Shown: positions 11,603 to 24,039, numbered from the stretch's first letter. The stretch is 64,000 nt of DNA from Rapana venosa (GCA_028751875.1 CM054140.1:27176146-27240145); one strand, 5' to 3'. The notes: generated by a model not told the origin, from the letters alone. Numbers and translations are program-made.

Positions 11603-14600
11603 CTGGACACATATTGTAAAACATGGAAGATAAATGACATGAGACACTTAAAATGTCCTTTCCATTTTGAAAACTTGACACAATGCATAAAATACGAAAC
11701 AAGCTGCTCAAATTGAGAATTGAAAAATAAAGCTACTCCCAATTCAAAACCAACGCTTGAGGACATATTACAAAGCATGATTGTCGGCAACACAGAGAGA
11801 AACAAGAAAACGGCAAGAATCCTGCTTTTTAAGTCTGGGAGTATCAGTGATACCAGGTTCTCTAAGTACAAAAACAAATAAAACACCAATAAATCAAAAT
11901 GACAAAACCAGAGCTTACCTTCTGATGTGACTGTTTCAGCAGGGGCACTGCGTTTGCTAGATTTCTTGGCCTTCTGTCATCAAAAGAACAGGAAACATGT
12001 ATCAGTGTATAGCAAAAATAGTGTGGTCCGCTTTAAATGTCACTAATATAAGATTAAAAAAGTAAGAGACCTAATTATGCATGGAACAAACTGGTTGTTA
12101 ATTAAATTTACATTCCTCTTTCAACCTTCAATGTGTCAATACCTCCAATGGAACTATCCTAACTGAGCCAGAAGACATTCTAAAACGATGGCATGAATAC
12201 TGCAAAACATTATTCAACAGTTAAGAAGAAAATAAATGATAAAGATTTTAATTTTGACACAAACAGCTCTGGTTAGAGCCAGAACCCCTCATTAGTGAAG
12301 ATGAGACAGCCATCAAAGAGCTTAAAAGTAGAAAGTCACGAGGCCTCAATAACAATCCAAGAGAACTGCTGATACACTCAGGAGAAGGTGGGCTGGGAGC
12401 CATGTATTGTGTATGTTGTAAAATCTGGAAGACCAGTCAATGGCCAACAGACTGATAGTCACAAAAATCTGTCATGCTCCACAAGAATGAAGACTGAAAA
12501 GACTTCAATAACTACAGGACAATAGCCCTTATCATACAAGCAAGATCCTGCTGATCTTAAATAGAATGAAACATAAAGCAGAGTTTGAACTTCCAAACTG
12601 TCAGGCAGACTTCAGAATAAACAAAGAAACAACAGACATGTATTCATGCTCTAAAACATTGAAAAGGTAAGTACAAATGAACTTTCTGTCACCTTCACAG
12701 ACTACAGCAATCTCTTTGTCACTTTCACAGACTACAGCAAAGTCTCACAGCATGATTCACCAGCATCTTTTTGACACAATATATAAAACGATCTTTTCAA
12801 AAAACATATCTCCCGGATTTCCTCACTTTCTGAAGGCCAAAAGGGCACTATAAGATGGCGCAATCAAAAATGTGAACTTCTCATCTCGAAAAGAGTTAGA
12901 CTGTGGCAGGACAGTTAAGATGTTCACCTGCCTACGTAACAAGAAAATAAGTTTTGGGTTCAATTCCAAGCCTTGCCCTTTCTCCCAGTTTTGACAAGAA
13001 AACAGTACTGACTATTCGAGTCCTTTGAGTGGGACTATAAGTTGAGGCCCAATGTGTGAGTGCACACAGAACAGATAGTGCACACATTAAAAACCTGTTT
13101 CACCTTTCAGAGGAGTAGGCCATTTTGTGCCAGTAGGAACAGATGACACATTTTTTATAAACGCATGTACACAGGTGTGGTGTTCAGACACCATCCCTGA
13201 AGTCAAAATTTGGCTTCTTCTTCTTCTTCGTCGAACGCTCAGACAGCAACTATTGTTGTCTGTTATATGAGCAAAAATGCGTCACGCTGCCGTTAAGCGC
13301 CTGACAAGTCAGGCCCAGCACATCCGACTTCGGCACAAGAGAGAATAGTTACCTTTTAAGTTCTTTCTGGAAAAAAGGCAGGAGAATGGACCAAGAAGGC
13401 AGAAAATAGGCAAGAAGGAGGTGACAGGAAGAAAAAGAACAAAGCAGAAACAAAGAAAGTGATAGAAAAGAGGAAATTTCTAGCACAGAATTTCCAGAAT
13501 GTGGGGATGCTATTTATACTGATAGGCCCCCGGCATCCCCTCGGGGAGAAAATTTGGCTATCTAAATGGTTTTGGGGGCGGGAATTGCATATGCAAAAAA
13601 TCTCACCATTGGCGAACCTTAGAGCTCTAGCCAAGGAGCGGCAACATCAAAAACAACAATAAAAGAGGAGCTGATGGTGGGGGTAAAATTCGTCATGGTA
13701 CACAAAGGTTTAAATTCGTGAAGAAATTTTTAAGTGAGACAAGTATGAAGTCAACTGTGACCTAGTTATGAGCAATGACCTAGTAATGAACAATGATCTG
13801 CTCACTGACTTTGATTACCCCCCTCCCACTACTCCTGTACCAGTTACTACAAATGGAAAAAAGATTACTATTTTGGGTTCAGTGATGTCTTTGGACTTTT
13901 TTCATTAAATTAATGCAGTTGGTGACTAAAAAGAAACATTTTTATTTTTACTTTTTGCATGACTTGCGAAGTTAATTCTCTTTGGCGCGGTTCTCTTAGT
14001 CCTATAAGCGCTACATCACACAGGGGTCAGGAAGGATTAATACATGGACTGAAACTTTTTGATAGTTAACTGCATGGTTCACGATTGAACCACTGAACCG
14101 CTGAACTGATTGAACCGCTGCTTACCTTTGCCAGTTTGGCTCTCATTTTCCTGGCGTCCATTTTCTCGGTGTTGTGGGTCAGGTCTTCTTCAGTCCCGTT
14201 CATTGTCACTATGTCAATGGGTGTGAAGGGTTGGCCACACTGTTGACAGAGATGGATGGGAATGTTCTTAATGGCTATGCGCATCTTACAGAGTAACTCA
14301 AAATGGCATGAGATACAGGACTTAACTATCAGCGAACGACAAATTCAAATTGGCACTGCGCATCTTACAGAGTAACTCAAAATGGCATGAGATAAAGGAC
14401 TTAACTATCAGCGAACGACAAATTCAAATTGGCACTGTTAATTAACCTTAGTGCCTGATCAGAGAGAAATTTTATCCAGTGATATGGAAACAAAAATAAA
14501 ATGCTTGTAATTTTTTTTCATACAGCAAGCAAACATGGCCCTCCACCCCCCCCCCCACACACTCTTTCTTACAAATTTCTTCTCCCCCCCCCCTCTCATA

Positions 14601-17600
14601 TATATATATATATATATATATTAAAATATAAAAAAAAAATAAAATACTCCCTGTCATACACATAATTATGTGACCCTCCACCATGAAATGAGTTGGACTG
14701 CATCTGACCCACTTTTCTGCTCGGAGAGATTTTAGGCTGGTGGGGTTCAGGTTGTCAATTTTGAGATGATAAAACTAGAAGTTTGCTTCTCCCTTTGATC
14801 GAAGAACTAAGGCATGATTTTGTTTTCTTTTGCTTTAAAATGCATTTTAAAACACCCAGCCCCTCATCCTGACCTTTATTACAATGCAGATTCATCAATT
14901 TCTCATTTTGTCACTTCCTAAAGCCTAGCATTTCAATTTGTAAGAACTTTTCATAGAATTGTTTAATTTAAAATCTTAAAAAAAAATTATTCTTATTATT
15001 GAAAAGCTCTTTAAAACATTTGGTTTAAATTGCAGACAAATAACATCTTCACAATCAAAGATAGACTTCTATTGCAATGTGACTCTATAAGCTGGAGGGT
15101 CACGTATTATACAATGCACATCCCAGTCCCCCCCCCTCTCTCTCTCACACACACCCAAATGAGTAAATAAATCCTAGATACAACAAATAAATTTATACAC
15201 TAATCTCCTTTTCTTCCGAATCTCACCTTGTGACAGCTCTGAGCCTTTATCTCTTTCAGGGCTCGTTCAGAAAACACACACCCACAAGACCACAGGAAGC
15301 AGAATCTGCAAACATAACATATGAATCCAGAATGAAAATTTTAATCTTATCAAAAAGACAATTCCACATTTCTAAATCATGTTTTACTTAAACTTCTGAG
15401 GGAGAGTGGGTCTGTCAGCTAGGAAATATAAATAAAAAGGATGACTATCACTGTGTACATGTTTCATAGGATTAAAAAAAATTGGGAAAAAAGATCAATT
15501 TTCTGAATAACTATTTTTCATGCAACTCTAGAGTACATAGAAAGACAGAAAAAACCAGCAAGTTCTACTCGCATCTCAATTTAACCAGTAGTAAAAGACA
15601 AGTATTGATAAATGATCAAAACAGATAAATTTTAAAAATAAAATCCAGTAATAAAATTGGATGATCCTTGGCTTTTCATGGGTGGGCAACATATTTCAAA
15701 GGATCTGGAAAGAAATATTTGCTTTTATCCAGTCAAAAGCACATAGCTGGATGATTTTGTTTTTCACTCTTTTCTAGGATAGGGATAGTCGAAGGGGGAA
15801 GCAAAATGATTTGTTTTATTCTAAAAGCAGTCATGACTTAATATTACCACCACATATTACCTAGGGCTCTTGTAAATTTATGCAGGTATACTAACTATTC
15901 TCTTTCTTTTTTTCATCACCAAAAAGCACAGGCTCAAAACTAAAGATATGATATCTAGCTGCCTATAAAGGCACTGGACATTAATCCCCCCCCAAAAAAA
16001 AATTCAAAGAGGTTCTACAGCCAAGTACAAAAAAACATGTTATTTTTTTCTGCTGCTGTCTGTTACACCATAAACATAAAAGTGACTTCTCTGTCTTTGA
16101 CAAAAATCGCAAAAAAGCCCCCAGAAAAATAAAGGTTAAACAAAGAGAGCAATTAATTTTTTTTTAATGTTACTACCACTCGCTGTTAAAGTGTTAACTT
16201 TACCTGTATTTTCCACTCATCTCAATGGCAGAGACGGGACAGATGTAGTTGGCCACTTGCATGTCAATGTAGCCGTCTCCCTTCTCTGCACAGTTGGCCT
16301 CTTTTGCTGCTGGGTTCTCTGTCAACTGCAGTTCCTTCACATCCTGTTCACCAACAATTTAAATTCATTATAAATATCTACCATGGAAATAGTCAAGACT
16401 GCTTTAAATGTATGGCAATGCTTACTCAGTTACTGTCAACTGAAAATTTTTTTTCCCTTCATTTTCTGAAAGATATATATGTCTGAAAAGGCCAATGGCA
16501 GAAATGTCAAATAATACAACACAGAGCTCCATATGCCACTTAATGTATCAGGCCTGCCTGGTCCAACACTGTACTGGCAGTATTCTCAACAGTCCAGAAT
16601 CAGCATTACAAGAGACTGAGCCTTTCTGCCACCTGTACCTTTCCTTTCTGTGTTTTTTTTAAAAACAAAAAACAGTCATACATATAAATCAGTGTGGCTT
16701 TATTATTGCCTACATATAAATCAGTGTGGCTTTATTATTGCCTTCTTGGAACATCTCTTGAGCATGCTGAACACATGACATTTCCTTGTGTGCTAAATGT
16801 GAGTACTTGTAACCATTGATGCAAGAGTATATATCTATCTATAAATTATATCTTGCATGCTGTGCAATGTATAAAAAGTAGGTGCCTTTTCCTTGACTCT
16901 ACCAGACAGGACCATTTTCCCGTGTAGTCCTTGAAGAAGGGTTGTTTTCTTCTTGCCAATGGCCTGCAGGTTCCTTTTTTAGAGTCCTATCACACTTATC
17001 CACATTTGTTTCACACCTCTTTAGTTGACTTGACTGAACGTTCAGTTTGCCATTATCAAAAGTAACTCTGTCTTTAAGAAACTTCAAGCACTAAGATTCC
17101 ACCAAAGAAGCCATTGCAGATTGCCATGCAGTAAAACAGACAGTTCTATAGACGCTTTTCATTACCAAACTCTAGTCTCTTTGAAGTCTGATTTGGCAAA
17201 CACTGCACTCGGCACACCAAATAGTTTTAACAGAACTTCCTGTCACAGAATTTGCCTTAAGTCAGATCAGCTGCATGCCTGAACTGACTGTGTGAAATTT
17301 AACATTAAAACAGGTGAATGTGGCCAGGTAAGCAGCTCTGGCATGTTTTTCACACAGCATTTTTATATCATAGAACAGTGACAACTATTCATTCCAAAAT
17401 AAAACACACTACCAGAATCTGTTAAAAATTTTAAGAATATAACCACTACCATTTCAATATACCACAATGTTTTCTTTTTATCAAGTGGTTTTTATTTTGA
17501 TTTAATCCAAACACACACACACACACACACACACACTTGAGCATTCACTACATCTTAACATTCCGATCAGGAGCATTTGTCACACAACTGTTTTATCATT

Positions 17601-20600
17601 TCCTACTGGGAATTATATATCTATCTATCTATATAAATATATATATATATATTTTTTTTTAAATTCCGTCTAAGTAAGGTAACAACAGCTGTAAAATGCT
17701 GGCAATATCCAAGCAGGCCTATTTCTTTTTCAAAAGCAGACAATCAGAAAAGATGACACTGGTTTGTGTGAGTTTGTTAATTAAGTATGTTTGTCCCCTA
17801 ACCCTCACTGCCCCTCATTAAAATTAACAAAAGGAAAAAATCACTGCAACTTTCTATATTTCTCCATAAGCTAGATCATGAAGGAAACAAAGCTTCTTCT
17901 TTGATGCCAGCTCCCTTAAGGCCTTAACCACCAAGTTTCCTCTTAATTAACTTGCACTTACTATTTTGGGGTGATTTTTTTTTTAACCTGCCCCTCACAG
18001 ATGGGCAGTGCAGGAGGTGGTGAAAAGAAGGGAAGTGAAAGGCAGAACTGAGTGAATTCATGTGCATCACATAGACTCAAACAAACACACAGAAATTATT
18101 AAGAGGAAAAAAAGAAAAAGACAAACCTTGAGTCCTCTCAGATGTGCAAAGCTGTCAGCACACTCAAACTTGGTTCTGTCAATCAAGAACTCCAGGACTG
18201 ATTCTTTGTTGTACAGTCTGAAAACACACCATTGCATTACATCAATATTATATTACAACTATATCCTAAATTTATGCAAACTATCAGGCAAATGAAAAGC
18301 CTTAACAACATCTATTCTGTCTGACAATATTTGTTACTAAAAACAGTTCTTTTAACGTGTGAGGTGTCTGAATGGGACAACAAGACACAGGCAAAACGGG
18401 CTATAGAAATCTCTCTTGAAAACAAATTTATGAAAATAACATATTCAACAGGGACCCCAGCCCCTCCTCTTCAGTAAGAATGTAGATCTCTCCATACTTG
18501 ACAGATAGATCTATGCTTTTGATCTGTACAGCATAAGTTTACAGCAACTTCACCTACCTGGACATTATATATAAACAGACTGTATGTACATGACTGTCAT
18601 GACACAAAGCCCAGTTTCAAGGCTGTCCGGAAGCCCACATATCGTTAATTTTATATCTAATAAGATCTTAATCATTACTAGTATAAAAAGTTAAATTCAT
18701 GATGACCACCACATATCAATTATCATATTAGCAAAGGTAAGAGGGGAAAAGTATAGTCTTAGTATACCTAGGCCTGTCAATTCAGTACTTATCAGGTTAA
18801 AAAAAAAAGAAGGAAAATATGCACAACATGACCAGTGTAACACAAACACACACCTCTCCCGCAAAAGAAAAGAAAAAAGAATTAAATCAAGCCACAAAAC
18901 ATAAGTATTTTATTTGCTTCCAATACAATTATATTACAGTATATTACAGTATACTTAGGATGTTAAGTTACAGTGTGAGTAGAAATCTAGTTGTTGAATT
19001 CAGACTAATGGTGACTTTAAAAAAAAGTCTATTATGGATACATTCTAACAAATTCTCCTCCCCCTCCCCTTCCCTCAAACTTGGCAGAGTAACATTGACA
19101 ATGTTCATAGCTTATCACATTAGCCATTATACAATTTGTACACTTAGCATACACTGATATAGTCTACAAACATATGCCACAGACAGCAACAAACCAAATA
19201 GGGAACAACACCAATGTGAAAAGTAGAGAAAAATCAGCAATTTACTAGCATAGGCACTGTTCAAAATTGTGAGAGCTCTAATATAGTAATAATCATTTCA
19301 AATGGTCAGTTATCAATATCAATTATCATTCATCCTTCTGACCGGCTACACAAAAAATTACCATATGGCATGTTTTCCAGTAAATCGTTTCAAAACATTG
19401 TATATTATAAACGTAAAAACAAACTTTCTATAATTTTAAACCACCATAATAATGATAAGGAGTAAAAAACTTTAATTCCCCTTACCTGCCCTGTTCACAA
19501 GCCATGACTGGTTTGACCAAAGCTTCTTGACTAATAGCACAGTTTCGCCATTTGAAAGCCAGATCAGCCATTTTGTCTTTCTGCAACAGATATATATATA
19601 ACTTATAAAGCCAGTTTGTATTAGAATACATGGTAAATCTTGGGGAACACATGTACATAAACAAACACAGGCACACACACATGCATGCACACACACATGC
19701 GCACACCACACACACATGTCCGCATGCATACACGCACACAAACACAAACCTCCAACAAACCCACACTAATTTTAAGACAGAAATGTACTAAGATCAAACC
19801 TTTATCATAATAATTATAGTTTTATAGCATTTTTGATTCTAAATCCAATTGTGTTGTCATTGTGTGCTGGTGTGAACAGATACCATTTACAAAACTGTAT
19901 ACACACAGGGACTGGATGTAAAAACAGCACATGACATCAGGAGTGCTTATTCCATTTTCCTTGAAATAAAAAACATTAAAAAATGAATGACTTATGTGGG
20001 CCCTGATGGTAAATCAAACATTAACCCCACCCACAATAGCTGAATAAGCCACTGGAAAATTTTATATACTATGCTTTTGGTGCATTCAAAGATTATGCCA
20101 TTTCTTTTTTCTTCCTAATAATGTAATATTTAATACCATCCCAATCTCCATCTGGGTGTGCATTTTTTCATTTTTTCTTTTACAAATTAACGTGAAGAAA
20201 AAGTATGGTTGTTTGGCAACAGAAAAGAGGGATGTGTATCTATATACTAATTAAGTAAACTATAACAAAGCTGAAGCCTGTATAGCCGATCAAAACCTGT
20301 CATTTCTGGTAACCAGGTTTACTAGATACTACAGTCAATGTGTTGGCACTTAGGACCTAAAATCTGTTTACAAGCATGTTGGTATTTCATATAATTCAGT
20401 ATATGCACACACTGAACACATCTATTTTATAGAATTTAGACATGCAATACTAGGACAGCAAAATATCCTCACTCGGCGGAAGTAATAGATCCTTAAGACT
20501 TAGAGTCAAATTCAATCTATGATCAAATCGGTTCCAGTTTTTATCTTTCCAGTGATTGTTTACCAAAACGTGTTAAATACGTTTTCGGAATTTTACCGTG

Positions 20601-20732
20601 ACTTTTGACGAGTTTTGTCGTAGTTTTGAGTAGGCATACAAATACATGATTCATTCCTCTTACCTGCTCTGGCTTCTTCTTTGTTTTCACCAACTCATCA
20701 CGTTTCGGAATAGTTCCTCCGTCGCAACCCAT
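11268..20732 (-). CDS. RTF2: RTF2, replication termination factor 2 homologue (complete, 8 exons)
   Basis: The eight exons are 20732-20664, 19580-19486, 18217-18127, 16343-16204, 15305-15227, 14239-14126, 11973-11919 and 11602-11268. All have GT-AG borders and join in phase to 325 codons plus TGA, against about 306 residues for the human protein as I remember it. The N-terminus 'MGCDGGTIPKRDELVK' is the family signature. It is followed by the Rtf2/RING-like domain with 'LYNKESVLEFL', 'ICPVSAIEMSGKYRF', 'CGCVFSERALKEIKAQSCH' and 'CGQPF' (zinc-site Cys/His pattern). The C-terminal third is Ser/Thr/Lys-rich and disordered, with a conserved end 'AVYKSLFNT...HWVTFNPQYF'. Family knowledge: a PCNA-associated nuclear factor acting at stalled replication forks. 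Introns carry SINE and LINE debris. Confidence 0.95.
11919..11973 (-). CDS. RTF2: RTF2 exon 7
   Basis: 55 bases encoding 'KAKKSSKRSAPAETVTSE' plus one base of the next codon, between acceptor 'atgacag' and donor gtaagc. It is a basic linker of nuclear-localisation type. Confidence 0.88.
12125..12790 (+). pseudogene. decayed RTE-like reverse transcriptase remnant
   Basis: Broken frames on + recall the LINE order: 'ILKRWHEYCKTLFNS', 'EDETAIKELKSRKSRGLNN', then a 'NYRTIALI'-like stretch near 12510, 'ILNRMKHKAEFELPNCQA' and 'FTDYSKVSQ'. Many stops and indels mark an old copy. It lies in RTF2 intron 6, antisense to the gene. An imperfect 30-bp tandem duplication sits at 12682-12741. Confidence 0.65.
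13205..13215 (+). repeat. target-site duplication, left copy (S1)
   Basis: AAAATTTGGCT, identical to 13549-13559. The two copies flank the S1 element. Confidence 0.85.
13216..13548 (-). mobile_element. SINE family S1 nested in S2
   Basis: A 333-bp insertion between exact 11-bp direct repeats. Read on -, it starts 'ccccgaggggatgccgggg', includes the palindrome 'cagacaacaatagttgctg...' near the end, and finishes in a (GAA)n tail ('gacgaagaagaagaagaag'). It matches about 2078-2390 but lacks the tRNA-like head seen there, so it is 5'-truncated. Tail plus duplication indicate retrotransposition. Confidence 0.88.
13549..13559 (+). repeat. target-site duplication, right copy (S1)
   Basis: Identical to 13205-13215. 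Sequence of the host S2 element resumes here. Confidence 0.85.
14126..14239 (-). CDS. RTF2: RTF2 exon 6
   Basis: 38 whole codons from 'CGQPFTPIDIVTMNGTEED' to 'MRAKLAK'. The acceptor is 'gtcaacag' and the donor gtaagc. It contains the last zinc-ligand-like cysteine of the Rtf2 domain. Confidence 0.92.
14279..14436. repeat. 79-bp near-perfect tandem duplication
   Basis: Units 14279-14357 and 14358-14436 differ at a single base ('gatacagg' against 'gataaagg'). It lies in RTF2 intron 5, starting 40 bases from the exon 6 acceptor. Confidence 0.92.
14437..15226. other. RTF2 intron 5 remainder
   Basis: AT-rich, with C9-10 runs, an (AT)n tract at 14599-14621 and a short CT/CA tract near 15137. No gene or element is recognised. 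Confidence 0.5.
15227..15305 (-). CDS. RTF2: RTF2 exon 5
   Basis: Encodes 'FCFLWSCGCVFSERALKEIK', the most conserved core of the Rtf2 domain. Acceptor 'tatgtttgcag', donor gtgaga. Confidence 0.93.
16204..16343 (-). CDS. RTF2: RTF2 exon 4
   Basis: Encodes 'DVKELQLTENPA' to 'ICPVSAIEMSGKYR', homologous to the region holding the first Cys of the second metal-site motif. Acceptor 'ggtgaacag', donor gtaaag. Confidence 0.92.
16680..16743. repeat. 32-bp perfect tandem duplication
   Basis: Units 16680-16711 and 16712-16743 begin 'acatataaatcagtgtggc'. They lie in RTF2 intron 3. Confidence 0.9.
18127..18217 (-). CDS. RTF2: RTF2 exon 3
   Basis: Encodes 'LYNKESVLEFLIDRT' to 'LRGLK', the U-box/RING-like substructure. 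Donor gtttgt is a weaker variant. Acceptor 'gtgttttcag'. Confidence 0.92.
19486..19580 (-). CDS. RTF2: RTF2 exon 2
   Basis: Encodes 'KDKMADLAFKWRNCAISQEA' and continues to 'MACEQGR'. Acceptor 'ctgttgcag', donor gtaagg. Confidence 0.93.
20664..20732 (-). CDS. RTF2: RTF2 exon 1 with start codon
   Basis: 23 codons starting 'MGCDGGTIPKRDELVKTKKK', the near-invariant RTF2 N-terminus, which fixes the start. Donor gtaaga. Confidence 0.95.
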
Positions 20733-20814
20733 GGCTAATTTTGTATTTTAATTATGGAGATGGAAAGAAAAATGTGAGACCAGGCACACCAAACTGCTTG
20801 CCCACGATCGCATC

Positions 20815-20868
20815 AACCGGAAATGTTAGGCTAGCCTATAGGCTAGGCCTAATGCACAGTCACGTGAT
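20815..20868 (-). promoter_or_regulatory. candidate RTF2 proximal promoter motifs
   Basis: Within 140 bases upstream of the RTF2 ATG are an ETS-type 'ACCGGAAATG' (20816-20825), a perfect 14-bp palindrome 'TAGCCTATAGGCTA' (20832-20845) and an E-box 'TCACGTGA' (20860-20867). Such motifs are usual near housekeeping start sites. Use here is inferred. Confidence 0.45.
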
Positions 20869-22395
20869 AACATCAGCCTAGGCTGTACTCTATAGGCCTG
20901 TATTTTTTCCTCAGGGAACTATCATAATATAGTCTATAAATTAATAAATAAAACCATTATAGTGATTATATATATGAACATTAAAGATAGATGTAATGGC
21001 AATGGTTGGTTGATGGTTCAGTCCCAAAATCGTACAACTAGTCTACTGGGATAATACAACCAAAGGAACCCTGCCTGAAAGAGAAAAAGAAGTTGTGGTG
21101 TGCAGCCATCATGACCTAAATTTAGAACCCGTTGACACGTTCACTTTTATTTAAACACAGTAGCAGGAGTGCCGCGTGGAAGGTGCCGGCACGAACTGGG
21201 TAAGATACCGAATTATTGAAAAAAAAAAAAAAGATTGACTATGAATTGTGATATATAGTTTTGTAATCAAGTGTGAAAGGGTTAGACCTAAACTTTTACT
21301 TCTTAGCTGCAAATTTCGACTCGACTGCTGTCGCTGTGAGTACACTGATAACATGGTCACACAGTAGAGGTGCACTTAGACCACAAAAGCGTTCACTGTT
21401 GTCGTTGGCTGCTGGGCGTGTCAGATATTCTGAATTTCGTCATTGGGGAAAAGTAGGTTAGGTTTTATTCTGATGAAAACAATATAGTTTTTGAATTATG
21501 TCTGTCTGGTAATATTGAAGGCAAAATACTAGTAACATTTGGTGATTTTGTTCTTCTGTAGTGTGCTGATCAAGTACTACTGTACAGAAGGGTGTTAACT
21601 GCAAACTATGTAAATATGTTTTATAGAAATTAACTAACTGGAATGAATGGCAGATCGTAAAGGTTAGAAGCATTTGCAAGCTGCAAAAAGTGACTAAAGA
21701 AATAAACCCAACATTAAAGAGTTACTCCAATGGAAATAAACCCAACACTGAAGATTTGGTCCATTGATTATCAGTCACATATATGAACTTTTTACAAAAA
21801 TCAAAACTTGAGAGTTGTGAGATTGCAATGATTCTACATGTCTTGATCTAACAGCTGCTTCTTCTGTCAAGGCATACATCAACATTTCAAACAGACAATG
21901 AGTTTTACCTTGGGAACGGCATGTTATAATCAAGGTGATCAATCTGTCTATGGTTGTATGGATCAGATAATATTCTAGTATAATTTCACACACACACACA
22001 CACACACGCACACACAGACAGACCGAGATAGACAGACATGCATTAAACTATAGATGCCAGTGTTATTGAACATGCAATTCACAAAAATCCATACACATGT
22101 AATGTGGCTTGAGATCTTCCTGACCTCTCTCTTGTGTATTCATGTTGGGTTGGGTGCCTAGTGTGTGTCATCTCCCGTACTTGTACTCCTGTAACTTGTA
22201 GGGGGTCTGCCCGCTTGGTTTAGCAGACACATTCCCACTTCAGAGCAGCATTCTTGTACATTAAACATGCTGGGTGTTTTTGTGTTTCCATAACCTACCA
22301 AACATTTGTAAACATGAATCCAGGATTTTAAACATGCTTTGCATTTGATCTTCTACATGTGTATGTATACACACAAAGGAAATTAAGGTACTAGC
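20869..22395. other. intergenic sequence upstream of RTF2
   Basis: Low-complexity AT-rich sequence with a (CA)n tract at about 21987-22016. No coding region recognised. A short open stretch at 21273-21461 (+) has no family signal. Confidence 0.45.
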
Positions 22396-22563
22396 AGGTG
22401 TGCTTGCTTACTTTTGTCTTCCGCTTATACTCGGAGGCGTCGCGGGGAGATATAGCTGTCTGTCGGCAGCGAGGCGTGTAGCCTGGAGGAGGGACATACC
22501 GTGAGCTTTTAGGGTGTCGGCCACGGAATCATTCCATCTTCTTCTTGGTCGTTCTTTGGCTTT

Positions 22564-23067
22564 TCATCCTGAGTGCCGGGTGTTGTAGGCCCGAAGAGCT
22601 GGCTGGTTGTGAGGCATCTGTGTCAGGTGTCCGAACCACTTGATCCTCTGCTGGTTGATGTGTTGTAGGACTGGTGATGCACCTACCATGTCTCTGATGA
22701 CTTTGTTTCTGATTTTGTCTCTTCGGGTCTTGTTGACTGCTCTTCTTAGGCATTTCATTTCACACGTGACTAGTTTACGTCTGAGGGCCTTTGTGAGGGG
22801 CCATGTCCGACACTGGTACGTGAGCATTGGCAGGAAGATGGTGTTAATCAGTTCTGCCTTTGTGTCCATGGGGATGCTGGGATGTTTCAGGAGAGGGGCG
22901 AGCTGGTAACTGACCGCATTAGCCTTCTGACATCTTGTTTCAATTTCACGGTCTAATCTTCCGTTCTCTGCAAATACGCTGCCCATATATTTAAATTCGC
23001 TGACTTGATTTAACTGGGATCCATTGATATTGATGTCCAGAGTGTGCAGTCTCCTGCTGACTGTCAT
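22564..23067 (-). pseudogene. C-terminal domain of RTE-like LINE ORF
   Basis: About 167 residues following the palm domain: 'VSEFKYMGSVFAENG', 'EMKCLRRAVNKTRRDKIRN', 'RIKWFGHLTQM'. It is in the normal position relative to the RT piece. Confidence 0.8.
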
Positions 23068-23223
23068 GTCCTCGGTCTAACCGACACTGATTTTCATGTC
23101 ATAGGCCTGGCAGGTGCTGTTGAGTTGATCTGTGTGCTCCTGGAGCTGTGCCTTCTTGCTATGTATTATTGCCTGGTCATCAGCAAACATGAGTTCGTTG
23201 AATGCCTCAGGATCTGGGTTGGC

Positions 23224-23982
23224 CTACTTTGCAATCTGGTCCATGTAAATAACAAAGAGCAGAGGGGTGAGGCAGCAGCCCTGTCTCACCCTGGATGTAA
23301 CTGGGAACCAGTCAGATGTTCCACTGGTCGTGCGGACTGCGCTCTTGCTGTTGGTATAGATAGCTCGGATGTTGTCCAGCAGCAGCCCCTTCACGCCATA
23401 CTGCCCTAGGACCTTCCACAACTTGTCTCTGTTTACTCGATCAAAAGCCTTCTCTTGATCTACAAAGATCGCCTTCTCACACAGCTGTCTGAGAGCAAAG
23501 ATCGCATCTGTGCACCCTCTTCCTTGCCTGAATCCAAACTGAGCATCACTGAGGAGATGTTCTGTTTTTGTTCTAGTGCACTGGTCTAGGATCTTTGCAT
23601 AAATTTTCCCTACATGGATAAGGAGTGATATGCCTCTGTAGTTACTGCAGTCTTTCTTGCTGCCCTTCTTCTTCCAAACTGGCACTACTATTGCATTCTG
23701 CCAGTCCTCTGGTACTTTCCTCTCCTCCCAAGCTTTTTTGAAGATGGTGGTGAGCAACATTATACTGGTTTCCCCACATGCATGGATGGCTTCAGTTGTT
23801 ATGCCATCATCACCTGCTGCTTTCCCTTTAGGGCTGGTCTTCACTGCTCTTCTGACTTCACTCTCCAAGATGGTAGGTTCTGAGTGGTCTGGGTAGTTGG
23901 GGGTGAACTGGAACTGGGTGTTCTGTGCCTGTTGTCCTGCAGGGTTGAGCAGTTTCTTGAAGTACTCTTCCCATCTTTTCAC
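23224..23982 (-). pseudogene. reverse transcriptase domain of RTE-like LINE
   Basis: About 252 open residues covering RT motifs 1-4, including 'VDQEKAFDRVN' (first catalytic Asp region) and 'RQGCCLTPLLF'. It stops just before the 'FADD' box, which follows after one in-frame TAG. Confidence 0.85.
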
Positions 23983-24039
23983 TATCTCTTCTTCCTCGTT
24001 CAGGCCTTTTTCACTATCTCTTCTTCCTCGTTCAGGCCT
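23976..24039. repeat. 32-bp perfect tandem duplication within LINE
   Basis: Units 23976-24007 and 24008-24039 start 'ttttcactatctcttcttcc'. The duplicated codons lie upstream of the 'RWEEYF' linker. Confidence 0.88.

Larger units (their letters stand above)
12899..13640 (+). repeat. SINE family S2, interrupted by an S1 insertion
   Basis: The head at 12902-12985 has B-box-like 'gggttcaattcc'. A variant core 'gtgggactataagttgagg' follows, then '...gaagtcaaaatttggct'. The sequence resumes after the S1 insertion with 'atctaaatggtt' and the 3' module 'ttgcatatgcaaaaaatctc' and 'agagctctagcc', followed by an A-rich tail. It lies in an RTF2 intron. Confidence 0.8.

Noticed and set aside
11390..11716. 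108-codon open frame on +
   Set aside because: Antisense to RTF2 exon 8.
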